From Annona cherimola (taxonomy: Eukaryota > Streptophyta > Magnoliopsida > Magnoliales > Annonaceae): a stretch of 64,000 bases of DNA. Of the stretch, positions 23,877 to 35,942 are shown one piece after another. The notes beneath the pieces were generated by a model, which ran no database searches, was not told the origin of the DNA, and saw nothing but the letters and a program-made list of their open reading frames with translations. Within the stretch, counting starts at the first letter, position 1. Each line of letters begins with the position of its first letter. The stretch covers positions 92,985,137 through 93,049,136 of the forward strand of contig CM059972.1 of NCBI GenBank assembly GCA_030490835.1. The letters run 5' to 3'. The position numbers and the translations under genes are program-made.

Positions 23877-25008
23877 CAGGTTCAAATAGAGAGATTCTCG
23901 TATAAAACAGATGGCGTATTGCAATTGTTTTTTATTTTTCAAAATCAAATCTTAAATCCACCCATACATCATATTTCTCTCTATTAACAATTAAATGACA
24001 TGGAAAATCATGCTACTTGGATTTAAATATAATCCACAACAAGTGTAAATGCATAATGCTGCTTATCATTATATTTTTAGGGATTATTAATTTTGAAAGT
24101 TTTCAATTTTATTGATTTTTAATACACAAGCAAAAGTGATAATTTTAAACATAATAAAAGGTTTGGATCTTTGAAAAAACAAATTTTAATGAGGATCGTA
24201 AAATACAACCGATTGCATGGGAGAGAAATCCTCAATATATACACGTGTTGAATCATTATACATTTTTTAAGCAAGCATGACCCACTTAATACTCTGAATA
24301 AAATAATTTTTTGTATTAGGAAAACAAATTATGTTAAACAAAATAACTTAGAAAAGATTTTTATTCAATCATCAAAGTGGGTTACATCATAAATGGATGT
24401 TACACCATTGAAACTTTCAAAAATTGAAGCCACACTATTAAATTTCGAATAGTGAATTTCCCAATGTAATATTCTACACATGTACAGCTAATTTGAGGAT
24501 AAACTAGACTTTGGCCTCTGTTACGTGATTCTCCACCACCCCAAAACAAAAACCCAGGTAATGACTCCACCGGTGGCGTTCTGTTTGCTCAATCAAAATC
24601 TGTCCTTTCTCCACTTGCCGTCCAACTTGTCAGCAAATATTTATTCTCTTGGTAAAAGCTTCCAAGCTTCGATTGTTAGAGAATCACATCTAAGTGAGTA
24701 AGCCACAACTTAATTTGTCTGGTCTAAAGCACTGATGCTATGGTCCAATCATGTGAAATTGTGAGTTCAACATGACAGACAAATTAAATTAGCTAAAAAT
24801 AAAGCAAAGATTTAAAAAAAGGTCAGGCTGACAGAGTTTTTGTCCTTTGCCCTTCGGACTCAAGAGTTCCATACTTTCCTCGGTTTATAAGAAAATCAAA
24901 ATGAATTATAGAAATCTTAAATATATGAACACAATCAATATTATTTAATAAAAATAATTTTTAAAATTTAAAGAAGAAAGAAATTTTAATATATGTTTCA
25001 ATGCACTC
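23877..25008. other. Intergenic DNA
   Basis: No gene is recognised. A SINE-like GAGTTCAACATG occurs near 24770, but no convincing box A precedes it. Confidence 0.3.
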
Positions 25009-25410
25009 GGGTACAAAATTCATTTTTTAAGTTTTCCAAAGTCTAGGTGTGTTTGGAAAGTGTCAAAATTTTTGATAAAAAGTTTTTTTGTAAAAGTTTT
25101 TAAAATAAGAGAAAATGATGTAATATGATAGTAATAATGATAAAAAAAAAAGAATAAAGTTAAAATAGATAGATTAATTGTATATGTAATTATACATAAA
25201 TGATTGAAATGTAGGGTAGTTATATAAAAAAATGTGAAAACTAATAATCTAGATATATTTAATCTATAAACTAAGTTTTATCATTTTTGAAGATATATAT
25301 AAAAATAAAAAATATATACGTCTCCGAAAATGTAGGTTAAATATATTGAGATTAATCTAGTTAAAAAATGAGTTGTGCACATAGGCATATTGAATTTCAA
25401 TGCATGAAGA
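25009..25410. mobile_element. Foldback element with a nested Tourist fragment
   Basis: The left end AATGCACTCGGGTAC and, on the right, GTGCACATAGGCATATTG resemble the GCAC(C/T)CGGGTGC-type foldback termini. Core words TCTATAAACTAAGTTTTATC continue after a Tourist-like block at 25046-25245 (AGGTGTGTTTGG ... TAGGGTAGTTATAT). The Tourist copy lacks a clear right terminus. Confidence 0.5.
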
Positions 25411-25698
25411 CTCATAAATTATACCCATATTTACAGTTACAAGTACACATTTTTAAATAGCAAATAAAAATAAAACATATTTTCTACCATATCACAAAAA
25501 GCATGTTCATATATTTATTACATTAAGGATAAATTCCACATATATCACTACCCTTAATTCTGTTGATACTTATATCTTTCAAAATTTTCAAATGTTTTCA
25601 CGAATTTTCTTTAAAATTTCACTTATTCACGTCGTTAAGGATCGATTAAAGGGGTCATTAGCCCCATGTGAAATAATAAATGTGTATTGCTTTTGAAT

Positions 25699-27260
25699 TG
25701 TTGACTTAACCTATGAGGGGATGAGTGAATTAGGATATTAAAATTTCTTTGTAATTTAAAATTTAACCTCTTTCTAATTAAGTCTCCTTGAATAAAATAA
25801 GTAGAGCTAAAGCAAAAGAGCTAGAGAATCAAGGCAAACATATAAGAAAACACAATGAATTATAGATGTTTGGGCAACACCCTTGCTTTATTCTTCCAAA
25901 CACACATCTCTTGTATCTTAGATTTCACTATCACCACAATAATTACAACTTAGAGCCTCAATTCTCTTCTAAATTTTAGCTTTGGGGAGCCTTTACAATA
26001 GTCACACAAGTAGTCAGTGAGTACCATCTAACTGAACATTACTTACTGCTCACCTTAGCCTTGGTCTTCAACACCAATCTAAGTAATTAATTATAATAGA
26101 ATATTGGAAATAAAAGAAAACTACACATTATAAATTTGTGTACAACGGTGAGGCGTAGAAGCAAGTTGTTGATATTGAAAGAGATTTGTACGCTTGAAGG
26201 TTCTTGTAATGAATTTGAGAGATTTACTTGAAAGATCTTAAATGAGTCTTTGAATGTTTATAGTTTGAAAGGTGAGAGCTCAATCAACGTCTTTACTAAC
26301 CCCTAATTACTTCATTTGACGTCTCTTAAACCGTTTTAAAGGAAGTTTAAACATTAAATGGTAGGTGTCATGCACTTAATGCATCAATGTTTAAAAAAAA
26401 ATCTATAACTATTATTACTAAAACTATATATAGAGTCAACTTGGCCTGTGACTTCACCCAAGTTGCGATTGGAGTCAACTTCGGTATCAGCTTTAATGCT
26501 CCATATGCTTTTAAAGAAAATTTCTTCAAGTCTTGGTCTTTAAATTCCATATGGAGTTGACTTGGGACTGAGACTTCACCCAAATTGCATGTAAAGTTGA
26601 CTTTACTTTTGACTTCACAATGTATTGGGATTTCGAATCCTTAGATTTATTTTTTTTATTCTTCCTTCCTTTTAAATCTCATCATTGGATCAACTTCATA
26701 TTTAACTTCACCTAAGTCGCAAGTAAAGTTAACTTGATGTGTACCTTCACTCTTCATACTTGAGATAAATTCTTCAAATCTTCACTTGTTCTTCCAAGGC
26801 GCATGTTCGGGGTCAACTTCATGTTTGACTTTACCCAAGTCACATATAAAATCAACTTAGGATACAACTTCAATTGAACTTTGCAATTAGATGAATTTTG
26901 GGTGGCCAAATGGTCTTCAAGTCATGGCCGAAGTTGACTTTAGTATTGACTCCACCTAAGTCTCAAGCTAAGTTGACTTGAAGTGCGACTTCGACTATAC
27001 AACCCATTCTTAAAAATTTTTTGATTTCAAAATTATGTTTGAAATTGGTTGTAGAGTCGATTATGGTTGCGACTTGACCTAAGTCGCTCTTGAAGTCAAC
27101 TTAATTATGCAACTTCAATATTTTATGTTTGAGATTTGGAATTTCAGTTTTTATACACATACTCAAAAATCAGTAGTAGCTTTCAACTTCTCAAGTTAGT
27201 TGTTAATCATTGAACTCAAATATTGATTTGCAATTTATACAAGTTGAGTTCATAATGTAT
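25699..27260 (-). mobile_element. Old, decayed solo LTR of the SIRE-like family
   Basis: It is collinear with the minus-strand LTR at 57365-59167. It starts TGTTGACTTAACC (compare TGTTGGTCCCGAG), with GAGTGAATTAGGATATTAAA matching the GGTGAATTGGGTTCTTTAAA of that LTR, and later has a GTCAACTT/GTTGACTT array and an end with GTTAATCATTGAACTCAAAT. GTCGAC sites are almost all converted to GTCAAC or GTTGAC. No internal coding adjoins it. The right boundary is approximate and a target duplication was not resolved. Confidence 0.7.
26434..27118 (-). repeat. Decayed GTCGAC array (GTTGAC/GTCAAC)
   Basis: Repeats such as GGAGTCAACTTCGG, GGAGTTGACTTGGG and AAGTTGACTTTAG occupy the place of the array in the younger LTRs. 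The differences from GTCGAC are mostly C-to-T or G-to-A at the CpG, the expected result of deamination of methylated cytosine. Confidence 0.75.
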
Positions 27261-28188
27261 TCATCCTTAATTATAATTTTATAATTAAAAATTCATATTC
27301 TAATGAATTTTTAGTGATTCCATGTCTATGAAATTATATGTTATTTGACTATGAATTTTTAACATTGAACGAAATTAAACTCAAATTATATTAGAGTTTA
27401 GACATATATGTCATTTCACAAGGAAACTAATGGCCTCTTTAACAAATCTCTGACGGTATGAGTATAGATAAAGTTTTATGCAAAATATATAGGTATATTT
27501 TAAATTTTTAAAAGTTCATAGTTATAAGTAAAATTAAGATTCATGAATATATGTGGAATTTTTCCTTAAATTAATATTGCGAAACTCTAAACCTATTTCC
27601 AATGCTTCTCATTTTCCTCTTTGTAGATGCCCTAAATTGTCTCTCCTCTTTTAGTGTTAAGTAATATGGGTAAGAGTTGCAAAAAGAGAAGCTACAAAAG
27701 AAATAAGATTAGGTTTTAGTAAAAAAAAAATAAAAAATTTGATAATATATTTTTAAGTCATATTTAACATATGGCATAAAATTTACTACTATATTGGCCA
27801 TTTGAAGAAAATGTCTAATTATATTTATACAAGGAAAATACTTCGACGATGTCCTAGCTATTGAAGAATTTAGCTTTTCACTCCCATTTTTCACCCATTT
27901 GAATAATGAAATCAAAATTCAATCGATTATATAGTTTTAGTATGATACCAAAAATCATTTCAATCAAATTCTTGGGTAGGCAATTATGCTTTAAAATATG
28001 TTTACTAAAATGTACATTAAGAAAAATATTTAAATTCATTCATACATGTATTATAATATAATAATAATTTAAAGACCATTTATCCATATAAAATGATATT
28101 TTATATGCTTTAAATGTTTAGTATACAACTTTGAACATTAACTTTACACTTTCTCATGTAAGGTCATGTACATCTTTTTTTTAGTACA

Positions 28189-28452
28189 GGGTGCATTTGG
28201 GAAGTAACAAAATTTTTCATGAAATTTTTTTTGTATAAAAGTTTTTGAAAGGTAAGAAAATGATGTGGATGAAAATTAAAGACAATAAAATTAAAATAGA
28301 TAGATAGATTAGCGGTATTATTAGTTATATAGAAATGAATGAAAAGTAGAATAGTTGTCTAAAAAGAAATAAAAAGTAATAAAAATGAAATACATATAAA
28401 AAGTAAAAAAAAATTAGTGTGAAAGGTTTTATAGATTTACCAAATACCCCCC
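28189..28452. mobile_element. Tourist-like MITE
   Basis: The left terminus GGGTGCATTTGG and right CCAAATACCCCCC form imperfect inverted repeats, with family blocks inside (TAAAATTAAAATAGATAGAT and AATGAAAAGTAGAATAGTTG). The flanking trinucleotides (ACA and ATA) do not match cleanly. Confidence 0.7.
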
Positions 28453-28599
28453 ATATTAAAGCCATAACTCTCTCATCCCCAACATCCAAACGTTGGACAC
28501 CAAGGACTCGATGATCAGCCATTAACCAATTAATTAATTATAAGAAATTTGAAAGTTCTTACACAAAAAGAGAACATTTTAATAAATGTGTGATAGAGG

Positions 28600-28980
28600 A
28601 CATAGTTGGAATAAATAGGTTTCCTATCTATCATTTCTTAATTCCATGCACCATTCATAAATCCCTTCTATTGCAAACTATTGTCTCTCTGTGTAAGTTT
28701 TATTCATCAGAAATCAGAAACGCCAGCACAACTATACTATCCGGCCTAGCCTTTCCCCATCTCCCTTCATTCTCGCATCCCACTGCAATTCTTGAATTAT
28801 CAAGTTGGGATCCATATTTCTCACCAATCTTTCGACCAATCCCAAAACCATCCAAGTTTTGCCTCATGCTCTAAATAGGTGGTCTCTGTCTTCAGCATCC
28901 TGTTGGCATGACCCACACTCAGCGGGAATTTCAATGCCTCGGTTGTGCAGGTTCATTCTTGTCCGGAGGATATCTTTGAA
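28600..28980 (-). pseudogene. zf-RVT (LINE-type) fragment
   Basis: The minus-strand translation from about 28975 contains RMNLHNRGIEIPAECGSC followed by EDRDHLF, the zinc-binding reverse-transcriptase-associated domain found in plant LINE ORF2 and derived proteins (CxxC, then a D/E-xx-HLF block). After a frame break, LGRIV, LCWRF and further broken text follow, as expected from the segment after the zinc motif in such proteins. There is no intact frame and no reverse transcriptase domain nearby, so it is a short decayed remnant. Confidence 0.65.
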
Positions 28981-29403
28981 TTGAATCAAACTTAGTTTTT
29001 AGTCAAATAAATTATTTAAAATGAATTAGGCGAATCGAATTTTAATTTATCATCAATGTGAGACCAAAATGGGGTTGCACACTTAATTCAACCTTCTAAT
29101 GCAATAATCCAAAAAAAATCAACCTAGGGTAAAAATAAATATCTTAATTTAGAAAACGTTAAATTTCATAATAATTTTTTTTTATATTTTTATATCTTTC
29201 AGCAATAACTCTCTTCACCATTTTTAATAATTTATTATTACTTTTTAGTAAACACTTGAGTCATTTATTATAGAAGAAGTCAAAATGATCAAATTGTTAC
29301 CACGGGCCTTATGCTAGTTCGCGTGGTTTTGAACAGGGCAGAGAGTATTTATGTACAATACTCTTGAAGGTAAAAAACTATTAAACAAGATAGAAAAATA
29401 TAA
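28981..29403. other. Intergenic DNA
   Basis: No gene or clear repeat boundary is recognised. Confidence 0.35.
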
Positions 29404-29540
29404 GGTGTATTCAGGAAGTCATAAAATTTTTACGTAAAATTAAATTTTTTATGTAAAAATTTTTGAATTTGAAAAGAACATGATAATAAGATAAGAGTAA
29501 AAAGTTTTAACTTAGTATTTTTCATTGTCAAATACATTGT
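29404..29540. mobile_element. Tourist-like MITE, internally deleted
   Basis: The end GGTGTATTCAGGAAG and the opposite end GTCAAATACATTG are recognisable family termini only about 135 bp apart, so most of the interior is missing. Confidence 0.5.
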
Positions 29541-29945
29541 TAGTTTTAGATGAGTTATGATTGAAATGCGATGCAACGAACGATTTTAGGATGTGAATGG
29601 AGAAAAAAGTGGGAAGAAATATATTTTCCACGTGAGGGAGTTTACGGTGGTAAAACTTGAATAATCGCAGCAGATGTCTTCGATTCGTAATGGTGGATCT
29701 CACCCATTCGCTGACGTAATGCAGACGTATGCGGCATCGTAGCTGGAGCAGCTTATTTTATGCTCCCACCACGTGGCCCACTGCGAGCATGCGGAGATAC
29801 TTTTTCCTGATGAAGAGCATGCGGAGATATTTTAAAGGGGTAATATTCACTTGTACAAGTACACCGCTGAAATCTATTTCACTGCGACGCCACCATCTTA
29901 TGGCCACTTTCAGGATCCCATCAAAATTTCTTCTACATTTAAAAT
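29541..29945. other. GC-richer intergenic block with bZIP-type motifs
   Basis: CCACGTGAGG (near 29628), CTGACGTAATG (near 29712) and CCACGTGGCC (near 29772) fall in one GC-richer stretch. A short direct repeat GAGCATGCGGAGATA occurs near 29785 and 29816. No supported gene follows on either strand. Confidence 0.4.
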
Positions 29946-30196
29946 TAAGTAATTTACAAATATATCTATAATTTGATCCTAATTGCAAATATATCTACTT
30001 TATTTATAGAATTGCAAATTATTCCTCACTGATTGCATTGCAAATATGATCTTGTGACAAAACCGGCAAAACTTGGGTATATTTGCAATTTTATGCCAAC
30101 AATAGAAATTTAATATGCTATTTTGTAAATAATGTAGTTATATTTGCAATATAAACAAGCCATAAAGGTATAGTTGCAAATTATATTTTTATACTT
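29946..30196. mobile_element. Inverted-repeat MITE, TTGCAAATATA type
   Basis: The left half (AAGTAATTTACAAATATATC) pairs with the reverse of the right half (AAATATAATTTGCAACTATA) over about 75 bp. It is non-coding. A related fragment lies at 31160-31330. Confidence 0.6.
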
Positions 30197-30647
30197 TTAA
30201 AAAATATATATATATCTCCCTTTCTAATTTTGATGTTTAATTGATATTACTTTAATTATCTTTATTAATTAAAGAAACCAATTTGAAACTAGAACCGATC
30301 TCATCGGAACTTTGCATGAGGTAATAGATTAGAACCAAACAAATTTATAAGCAGTATCGGGGAAAATTTTTTACAAATAAGGAATAATATGATAAACCAA
30401 GAACTAAATCGAACTCATTTGAGTTGCACAGCTGGTAATCTTCACCCCAAAAATGTTGAGTTTTCTTGGGCAATTACTCTCTATCTTACTCTATACATAT
30501 TAGGGTTGATTTTGTGGGTATCCACTAGTATCTTACTCAAGTCTTACATCTAAAAGTTACTTAAATAACTCTAAAAATAGTTGATTTTTTAAATTAAAAA
30601 TATATACATATATTCAAAGATTATTACAAGGTAATTCTAAAAATACA

Positions 30648-31137
30648 AGCTTGTTTCTATAAAACCCCTTTTATATGTACACTCTTTCTATATTTTAAAT
30701 TTTGATGATTAATGAAAAATTCGCTCTATCAGTTGTAGATATTATTATTTATATTATCATGGAAGTTCTCTCATTTGTTTAGTATCACTATATATGAATC
30801 TCATCTACAAATGTATAAAATCAATGTAATATAATTATTTAAAGTAGTTTTTTCAACATCTAAACCGTCTAGAATGTCATTTCTATGTGAATAAATAATT
30901 TTATAAAGTATCGTTACATTTTACATATGTGAATGGATCTAAATATTTTTTATAATTTACACACACACACATATATATATATATATATTTGAGCAAATTT
31001 GGTTTATGCACATACTTGATTCGGATGAAACTTAGTTTTTTAACTAAACAAATAATGTTAAATACAATAAATAGATTGAATTTTTCGTCGTCAAGGATCA
31101 AAAGTTTAAATTTTGAGAGGATTACACCAAAAGTAGA
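30648..31137. mobile_element. Foldback MITE, family C, copy 2
   Basis: Left AAACCCCTTTTATATGTACA and TTTTGATGATTAATGAAAAA pair with right AATTTTTCGTCGTCAAGGAT and GAGAGGATTACACC. An (AC)n(AT)n tract at 30959-30989 has grown in the interior. Confidence 0.6.
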
Positions 31138-31159
31138 GCCACTAATAATATACATACAT

Positions 31160-31330
31160 GGTTTGACCTTATTGCAAATATACTCACCTTATTTGCAAGA
31201 TAGCAAATTACTCCACATAAATTTGCAAAATATACTAACACCATCACTTTTAAAACATTGCATCATAACAGAATGAGTATATTGACAAATTTATGCAAAC
31301 AAATTTATGACAAATTTATTGGTATTTATA
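31160..31330. mobile_element. Inverted-repeat MITE fragment
   Basis: TTGCAAATATACTCACCTTA and TTGCAAGATAGCAAATTACT repeat the phrasing of the 29946-30196 element. Only part is present. Confidence 0.4.
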
Positions 31331-32532
31331 AATCATGACTACTGGTATTATAATTCAACACGTTCACAACCCCCACTGGAATTATCTATAACACCCACGA
31401 GAGGGAAAATCTATAAATACTCCTACAATAGAGAAAATTTGTAAAACATCTTCACTCAAGTAAGGATGAAAATCGAGGCAGGCTGTATCAGGTAAAGGTT
31501 TGCCTAATCTTTATCCCATTTTCTAAAAATTATGTTTGATCTTATTTTTATATTGGATCTTGACAAGATCGGTTTGACCCTCGCTTTTTTTTTGAATATG
31601 TCTCGAAATAAACTTCGAGTTGATATTGGATTGGTTTTGGGACAATGAATCGAGCGAAAAATGTAAGTTAAATAAGATGATTTTAGGAATTTATATACCT
31701 ATCAAAGATAAAAATATATCTATGCTAAATTTAAATGTGGTCTACTTCAATATTTTACTAATTAATAAAAATACATTATTACTAAAACAAAATATGAATA
31801 AAAATAGTGTAACTTTAATAAAATAAATTAATATATAATTATACATAAGAGTTATATATATATATATGCAAATTTCTCTTATTGATTCCTATATTGTTGA
31901 TATAGTTAATTACAAAAAATATGAGCATTTTGAAGGAAAATAATAATAAGATTTAAATATATGCTTATAATTTTTAATAAATGAATAAATGCAGGTAAGT
32001 TGGGACTTTTTGAAACGGGACATGTCGACTCACTTGATTCTATTTTTAAATTTGGGTAAAAATTTCTAACACATTTCACTTGATAAAAAAAATATTAATT
32101 TTATGGGTCGTAGTTCGACCAGCCCCAATTTCAATTTCTACGTCTACTGGAATACGCCTAGGGTGTTGCACAGGACAACCACATATGGCATCTATTTCCC
32201 TTTTAAAAACTCGTATGAGAAACGCAAGTGGACGCCTGTCTCATTTTCAGAGGCACTGCCAGCACACCCAAGTTGACTTTCGAAACCCACATTGTTCAAT
32301 ATAACTCTTTAGCAAAATGACTTACCCAATATTATAAGTTGTTAAAAAATTCTCCTGGTCAATGAAACTAGTTCCACTGGATAATTAATCAAAATTAAAT
32401 TCACTTATTTTATTTAGTTACGACACTATTAAATCATTCCATCAAAGTTTTATGGAGATTGTGTCATTTAAAAACATATAAAAACTCACATGTAAAATAT
32501 AAAATTACTTATATTCGTATGTTGATATATTG
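31331..32532. other. Intergenic DNA
   Basis: No gene is supported. The GC-richer block 32100-32300 has a 74-codon open frame without recognisable similarity. Confidence 0.3.
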
Positions 32533-32672
32533 TGTGTTTTGGTAATTATAAAAATTTGTGAGTCTAAAAGTTTTCGCTTTCTACAATTATACTATTTTTA
32601 ATTATTTCTTTATATCTTACTAGACATATACCTTAACTTTCAATCCGCAGAACTACTTTATCTATTTGAACT
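32533..32672. mobile_element. Tourist-like MITE fragment
   Basis: GTGTGTTTTGGTAATTATAA and AAGTTTTCGCTTTCTACAAT match the start of the family. The right half is lost where the next element begins. Confidence 0.45.
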
Positions 32673-32679
32673 TGAGGAT

Positions 32680-33182
32680 ACTTTTGTAAAATTAGATTTT
32701 ATAGAAGTGATTTCATGAAATTCTTTTTATTTTTAAGATATTAATGGTTAATATAAAATCTAATTTATATTAAGATAATTTATTTAGCTGTGAGACCATA
32801 TTTCAGTCAAATCCAAAATGTGCATAGGCCGCATTTGCTCAAAAAAAGTGCATTCATGTGTAAAATTATGGAAAATATTTAAATCTATTCTTATATATAT
32901 TATAATGTGGTAATCTTTATAGAATAATTTATCCACATATTAGTAACATTTTAGATGGTTTAGATGTTCAAAATACTACTTAAAAATTGATATTTAAAAT
33001 GAAATAATTTTATTATTTTGATTTTATATATTTGTAGATGAGACTCATATATAGTTATATGAGATAAATGAAAGAGTTTTCATAATAATATGAATAATGC
33101 TAAATATAATTAATGAAGTGAATGTTTTATCAACCATATAGATATTAAAAAGGTAAAAGAGGGGTTTCATAAAAGTGTCCCT
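32680..33182. mobile_element. Foldback MITE, family C, copy 3
   Basis: It shares ACATTTTAGATGGTTTAGATG and AATAATGCTAAATATAATTA with copies 1 and 2, and the right end GAGGGGTTTCATAAAAGTGT pairs with the left GATACTTTTGTAAAATTAGA. Confidence 0.6.
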
Positions 33183-33272
33183 GTTTTAACTTTACTCTCT
33201 TTATCCTACTATCATATTATATCACTTATCTCATTTCAAAAAGTTTTATCAAATGCCAAACATAGTCTATAA
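33183..33272. mobile_element. Tourist-like MITE fragment
   Basis: TTTAACTTTACTCTCTTTAT to ATCAAATGCCAAACATAGTC is the last third of the family sequence, truncated by the preceding element. Confidence 0.5.
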
Positions 33273-33295
33273 TCATTTTTAGGTTAATTTATTTA

Positions 33296-33569
33296 CGGTG
33301 TGTTTGAGAAGTAATAAACTTTTGATGAAAAATTTTCGGTATAAAAGTTTTTGAAATGAGAGGAAATAATATGATATAATATGGGTAATGATAAAGAGTA
33401 AAGAGAATAAAGTTTAAATAAATAGGTTAGATATATAAATAGTTATGTTGGAATGATTGAGGAATAAGGTAGTTGTATTAAAAAAAAGTAAAAAAAATTA
33501 AAAAATAAAGTAGTCATAGAAAATGAAAAGTTTTAGCCTGAAAAGTTTTGGGGGCAAACAAATACCCTC
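33296..33569. mobile_element. Tourist-like MITE, complete copy
   Basis: The left terminus CGGTGTGTTTG and right terminus CAAATACCCTC are imperfect inverted repeats, flanked by TTA (33293-33295 and 33570-33572). Length 274 bp, non-coding. Confidence 0.8.
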
Positions 33570-33999
33570 TTATATTAAAAATATTTTTAAAAGGTATGAA
33601 TATTTAATAAAAATTTTAAAATTCATCTAAAAATAAATAACTCTAGTACATTTACAGCGACCATGACTTGTGCAAAACTTTGATTTAGAGTCAAGCTTAG
33701 AAAAAGTTTTTTAAAATAAAATGGAGGGAAGAACTGAGAAAACTTTTCAAAAAATAAAGTTCAAACCACAAAGCTCTGCAAAATCAGTTCCATGAACAAG
33801 TTTAATCGGGACTTGTAAAGACCATGATTTCTTTTTAAATGATGAAGGACGCGAAATAGATTTGCTTGGGATGAAAATTAAATAGGAGGACAATTAATGC
33901 CAGCAATACAAGATGATTTCCATCATTCTTAATTGAATAAAGCTGAAAACATAAACATAAAAGAAAGGAAATGGTTAAATGGCGCCGGTAGCATGTGAA

Positions 34000-34460
34000 A
34001 TTCTGGTTTTGTTGTCCAATTTTGATGATTAAATCAAGATTTAATTTATTTATTGTATTTAGAATTATTTGTTTATTCAGCTAGACAATCAAGATTCATC
34101 AAAGTCGATTATTTGTACAAGCTTATTTGAAGAAAGCGAAAAAATGTGAAATCACACAACATTGTTTAATTTATATACCTATTTTAAAACTATCAATTCA
34201 ACATTGATATCATTTAAAAAATTCTTACATTATAGGTAATTATCTTATAAAATATTATCAGACCCAATTATAGCTTTCTGTTATATTTGTCAATGAATCT
34301 AAATGAATTTTATACTTACATTTGATTATAAATATTTTAGGCATCCATTGCCCACTAAAAACTTTGATCAAAACCGTTTTTCTAAACACAATCAAATAAA
34401 TGATTTGAGATAAAATGAATAAATTAAATTTTAATTATCAAAGTGGGACAGAAGAAAAAA
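34000..34460. mobile_element. Foldback MITE, family C-like, diverged
   Basis: The left end TTTTGTTGTCCAATTTTGAT pairs with the reverse of the right end TTCTGTCCCACTTTGATAAT over about 70 bp. Interior phrases TTTATTGTATTTAGAATTAT resemble copies 1-3. Confidence 0.5.
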
Positions 34461-34651
34461 AAATACTAAAGACTTCTGTGCTACCAATACAGCATAACTA
34501 CTCTTTAAAAACAACAAGGGTCAGCTGGGGTGCGTTTAAACAATCCTTATTCAAACCTTTTCATTAGAAGACGCGTCTGGATAAAATTAACTTTTAAAAA
34601 CCTCTTTTTCCTGCTATTAAAAAAATACCGTTTTCAAATTTCAACATAGCA

Positions 34652-34810
34652 TAGCTAGGTTGGTTAGGGGCGTTTCACGGTACTTCAGTGGCCGGGGTTC
34701 AACACTAGCTTTGCCCTCGTGGGCGTTCGAGAACTTTAGGTCTCTCGTGTAAGGACCTTTGATCACCTCTTTAATGACGTGAGCTGAGATAAAAAGATTT
34801 ACAAGGTTTT
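34652..34810 (+). mobile_element. tRNA-derived SINE
   Basis: Box A TAGCTAGGTTGG (34652-34663) and box B GGTTCAACAC (34696-34705) are 33 nt apart, matching the spacing in the 15170-15365 element. The tail runs into AT-rich DNA near 34810. No tRNA fold can be completed. Confidence 0.6.
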
Positions 34811-34829
34811 ATTAGCTTGATATACAATA

Positions 34830-34907
34830 TGAGATGGAAAAATAGATATATAACATTATAAGTAAATACGAGATGGAAAAATAGATATATAACGTTATAA
34901 GTAAAGA
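34830..34907. repeat. Tandem duplication, about 39 bp unit
   Basis: GAGATGGAAAAATAGATATA followed by TAAC(A/G)TTATAAGTAAA occurs twice in a row. Confidence 0.85.
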
Positions 34908-35019
34908 TTCGCATTGGAACAATGAAAAATATAGTTTTTTTTTTCTATTTTTTAGGGCGCATTATTGAGCAAAGGCAACCCCAAATAGGCCCTAAGTAAA
35001 GGGTTGTTCTCAAAGGGTA

Positions 35020-35275
35020 TTGATATAGTACTCCCGAGTGCACTTAGCTTGGGTATACTCAGGTGTTTTAACTCATTTTTATTGAAAATTACTAAAAATA
35101 TTACTTATTTTTAAAAATAAAAATATTTAAAAATATCTAACAATAGTAGAATTTAATATATATGTTAAATATATTTAAATTAACAGTTGTATAAAACGTC
35201 TCGAAAAATTAAAAAATGTATTAAATGAACCTGAGTGCACCAAGACTAAGTAAACTTGCATTTTTCTATTTTCAA
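35020..35275. mobile_element. Foldback element, GAGTGCAC termini
   Basis: Left CTCCCGAGTGCACTTAGCTT pairs with right ACCTGAGTGCACCAAGACTA (reversed), with the AT-rich hairpin core between. It is the first of three such elements in a row. Confidence 0.65.
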
Positions 35276-35306
35276 AACACGTAAAACCGTAAAAGTGGGG
35301 TATTGT

Positions 35307-35618
35307 TCCAGTGCACCTAGGTACACTTAACTTCAGTGGGCCCAATGCAAAAATTCTTTTTTTTATTTTTCAGAAATTCTTTTATACAAATGTTAATATA
35401 ATTTTTTTTTTAGAATTTTTAAAATCAGTAACAGTTTTTGTAATTTAAAATTATGAAAATATTACTAATTTAAAAAAATTCAAAAAAAATTACAAATGTC
35501 TAAAAATAGTAAAACTTAATACATATGCTAATTACACTTAAGTTAGCAATTGTATAAAAAAAAAAATTTAATTAAAAAAGAATAACTCGGGGACTAAGTG
35601 CACCGGTGCATTCAATCA
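35307..35618. mobile_element. Foldback element, GTGCACCTAGGTACAC termini
   Basis: Left CAGTGCACCTAGGTACACTTA pairs loosely with right CTAAGTGCACCGGTGCATTC. The core has AAAATAGTAAAACTTAATAC and a TTAGCAATTGTATAAA tail. Second of three. Confidence 0.6.
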
Positions 35619-35942
35619 CCTTCCGTAGAAGGGGAGAAAAAAACTTTAGCCTGCATAGTCCAATGGCCTAATTGCCGAAAAGACGGCAAGCAAACATGTG
35701 CAAAAAATTCATCTCGTCCAGTACGATGGGAAACATAACGGACGAGAATCATCCCTCGGAGCACAAAAATCGTCTCTCGAAATATCGCCTCTTCCCTGTT
35801 CTGTTTGTTTGCTTGATTATTCCCCCCATCCACCAGTCCCACTCACCCCCGGCCGCCATCACCCCATCCATGTCGCCATCATGGGTCATGCATCACCCAT
35901 CACGTTTTGAAAGCATCAAAATCCGTGTAAAATACCGGAACG
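35619..35942 (+). promoter_or_regulatory. Candidate distal promoter of the receptor gene
   Basis: This GC-richer, pyrimidine-rich unique stretch lies between two foldback elements, 1.3-1.6 kb before the receptor ATG. The short frames in it are not supported as genes. Its role is inferred from position only. Confidence 0.3.

Larger units (their letters stand above)
25521..27571. mobile_element. Palindromic element split by an old LTR
   Basis: The left arm (25521-25690) starts ATTAAGGATAAATTCCACAT and the reverse of the right arm (27390-27571) starts ATTTAAGGAAAAATTCCACA. Matches continue over about 170 bp to a GGGGTCATTAG / GAGGCCATTAG centre. The arms are separated by the decayed LTR at 25699-27260, so the LTR inserted near the centre of a foldback element of about 360 bp. 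Confidence 0.6.
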
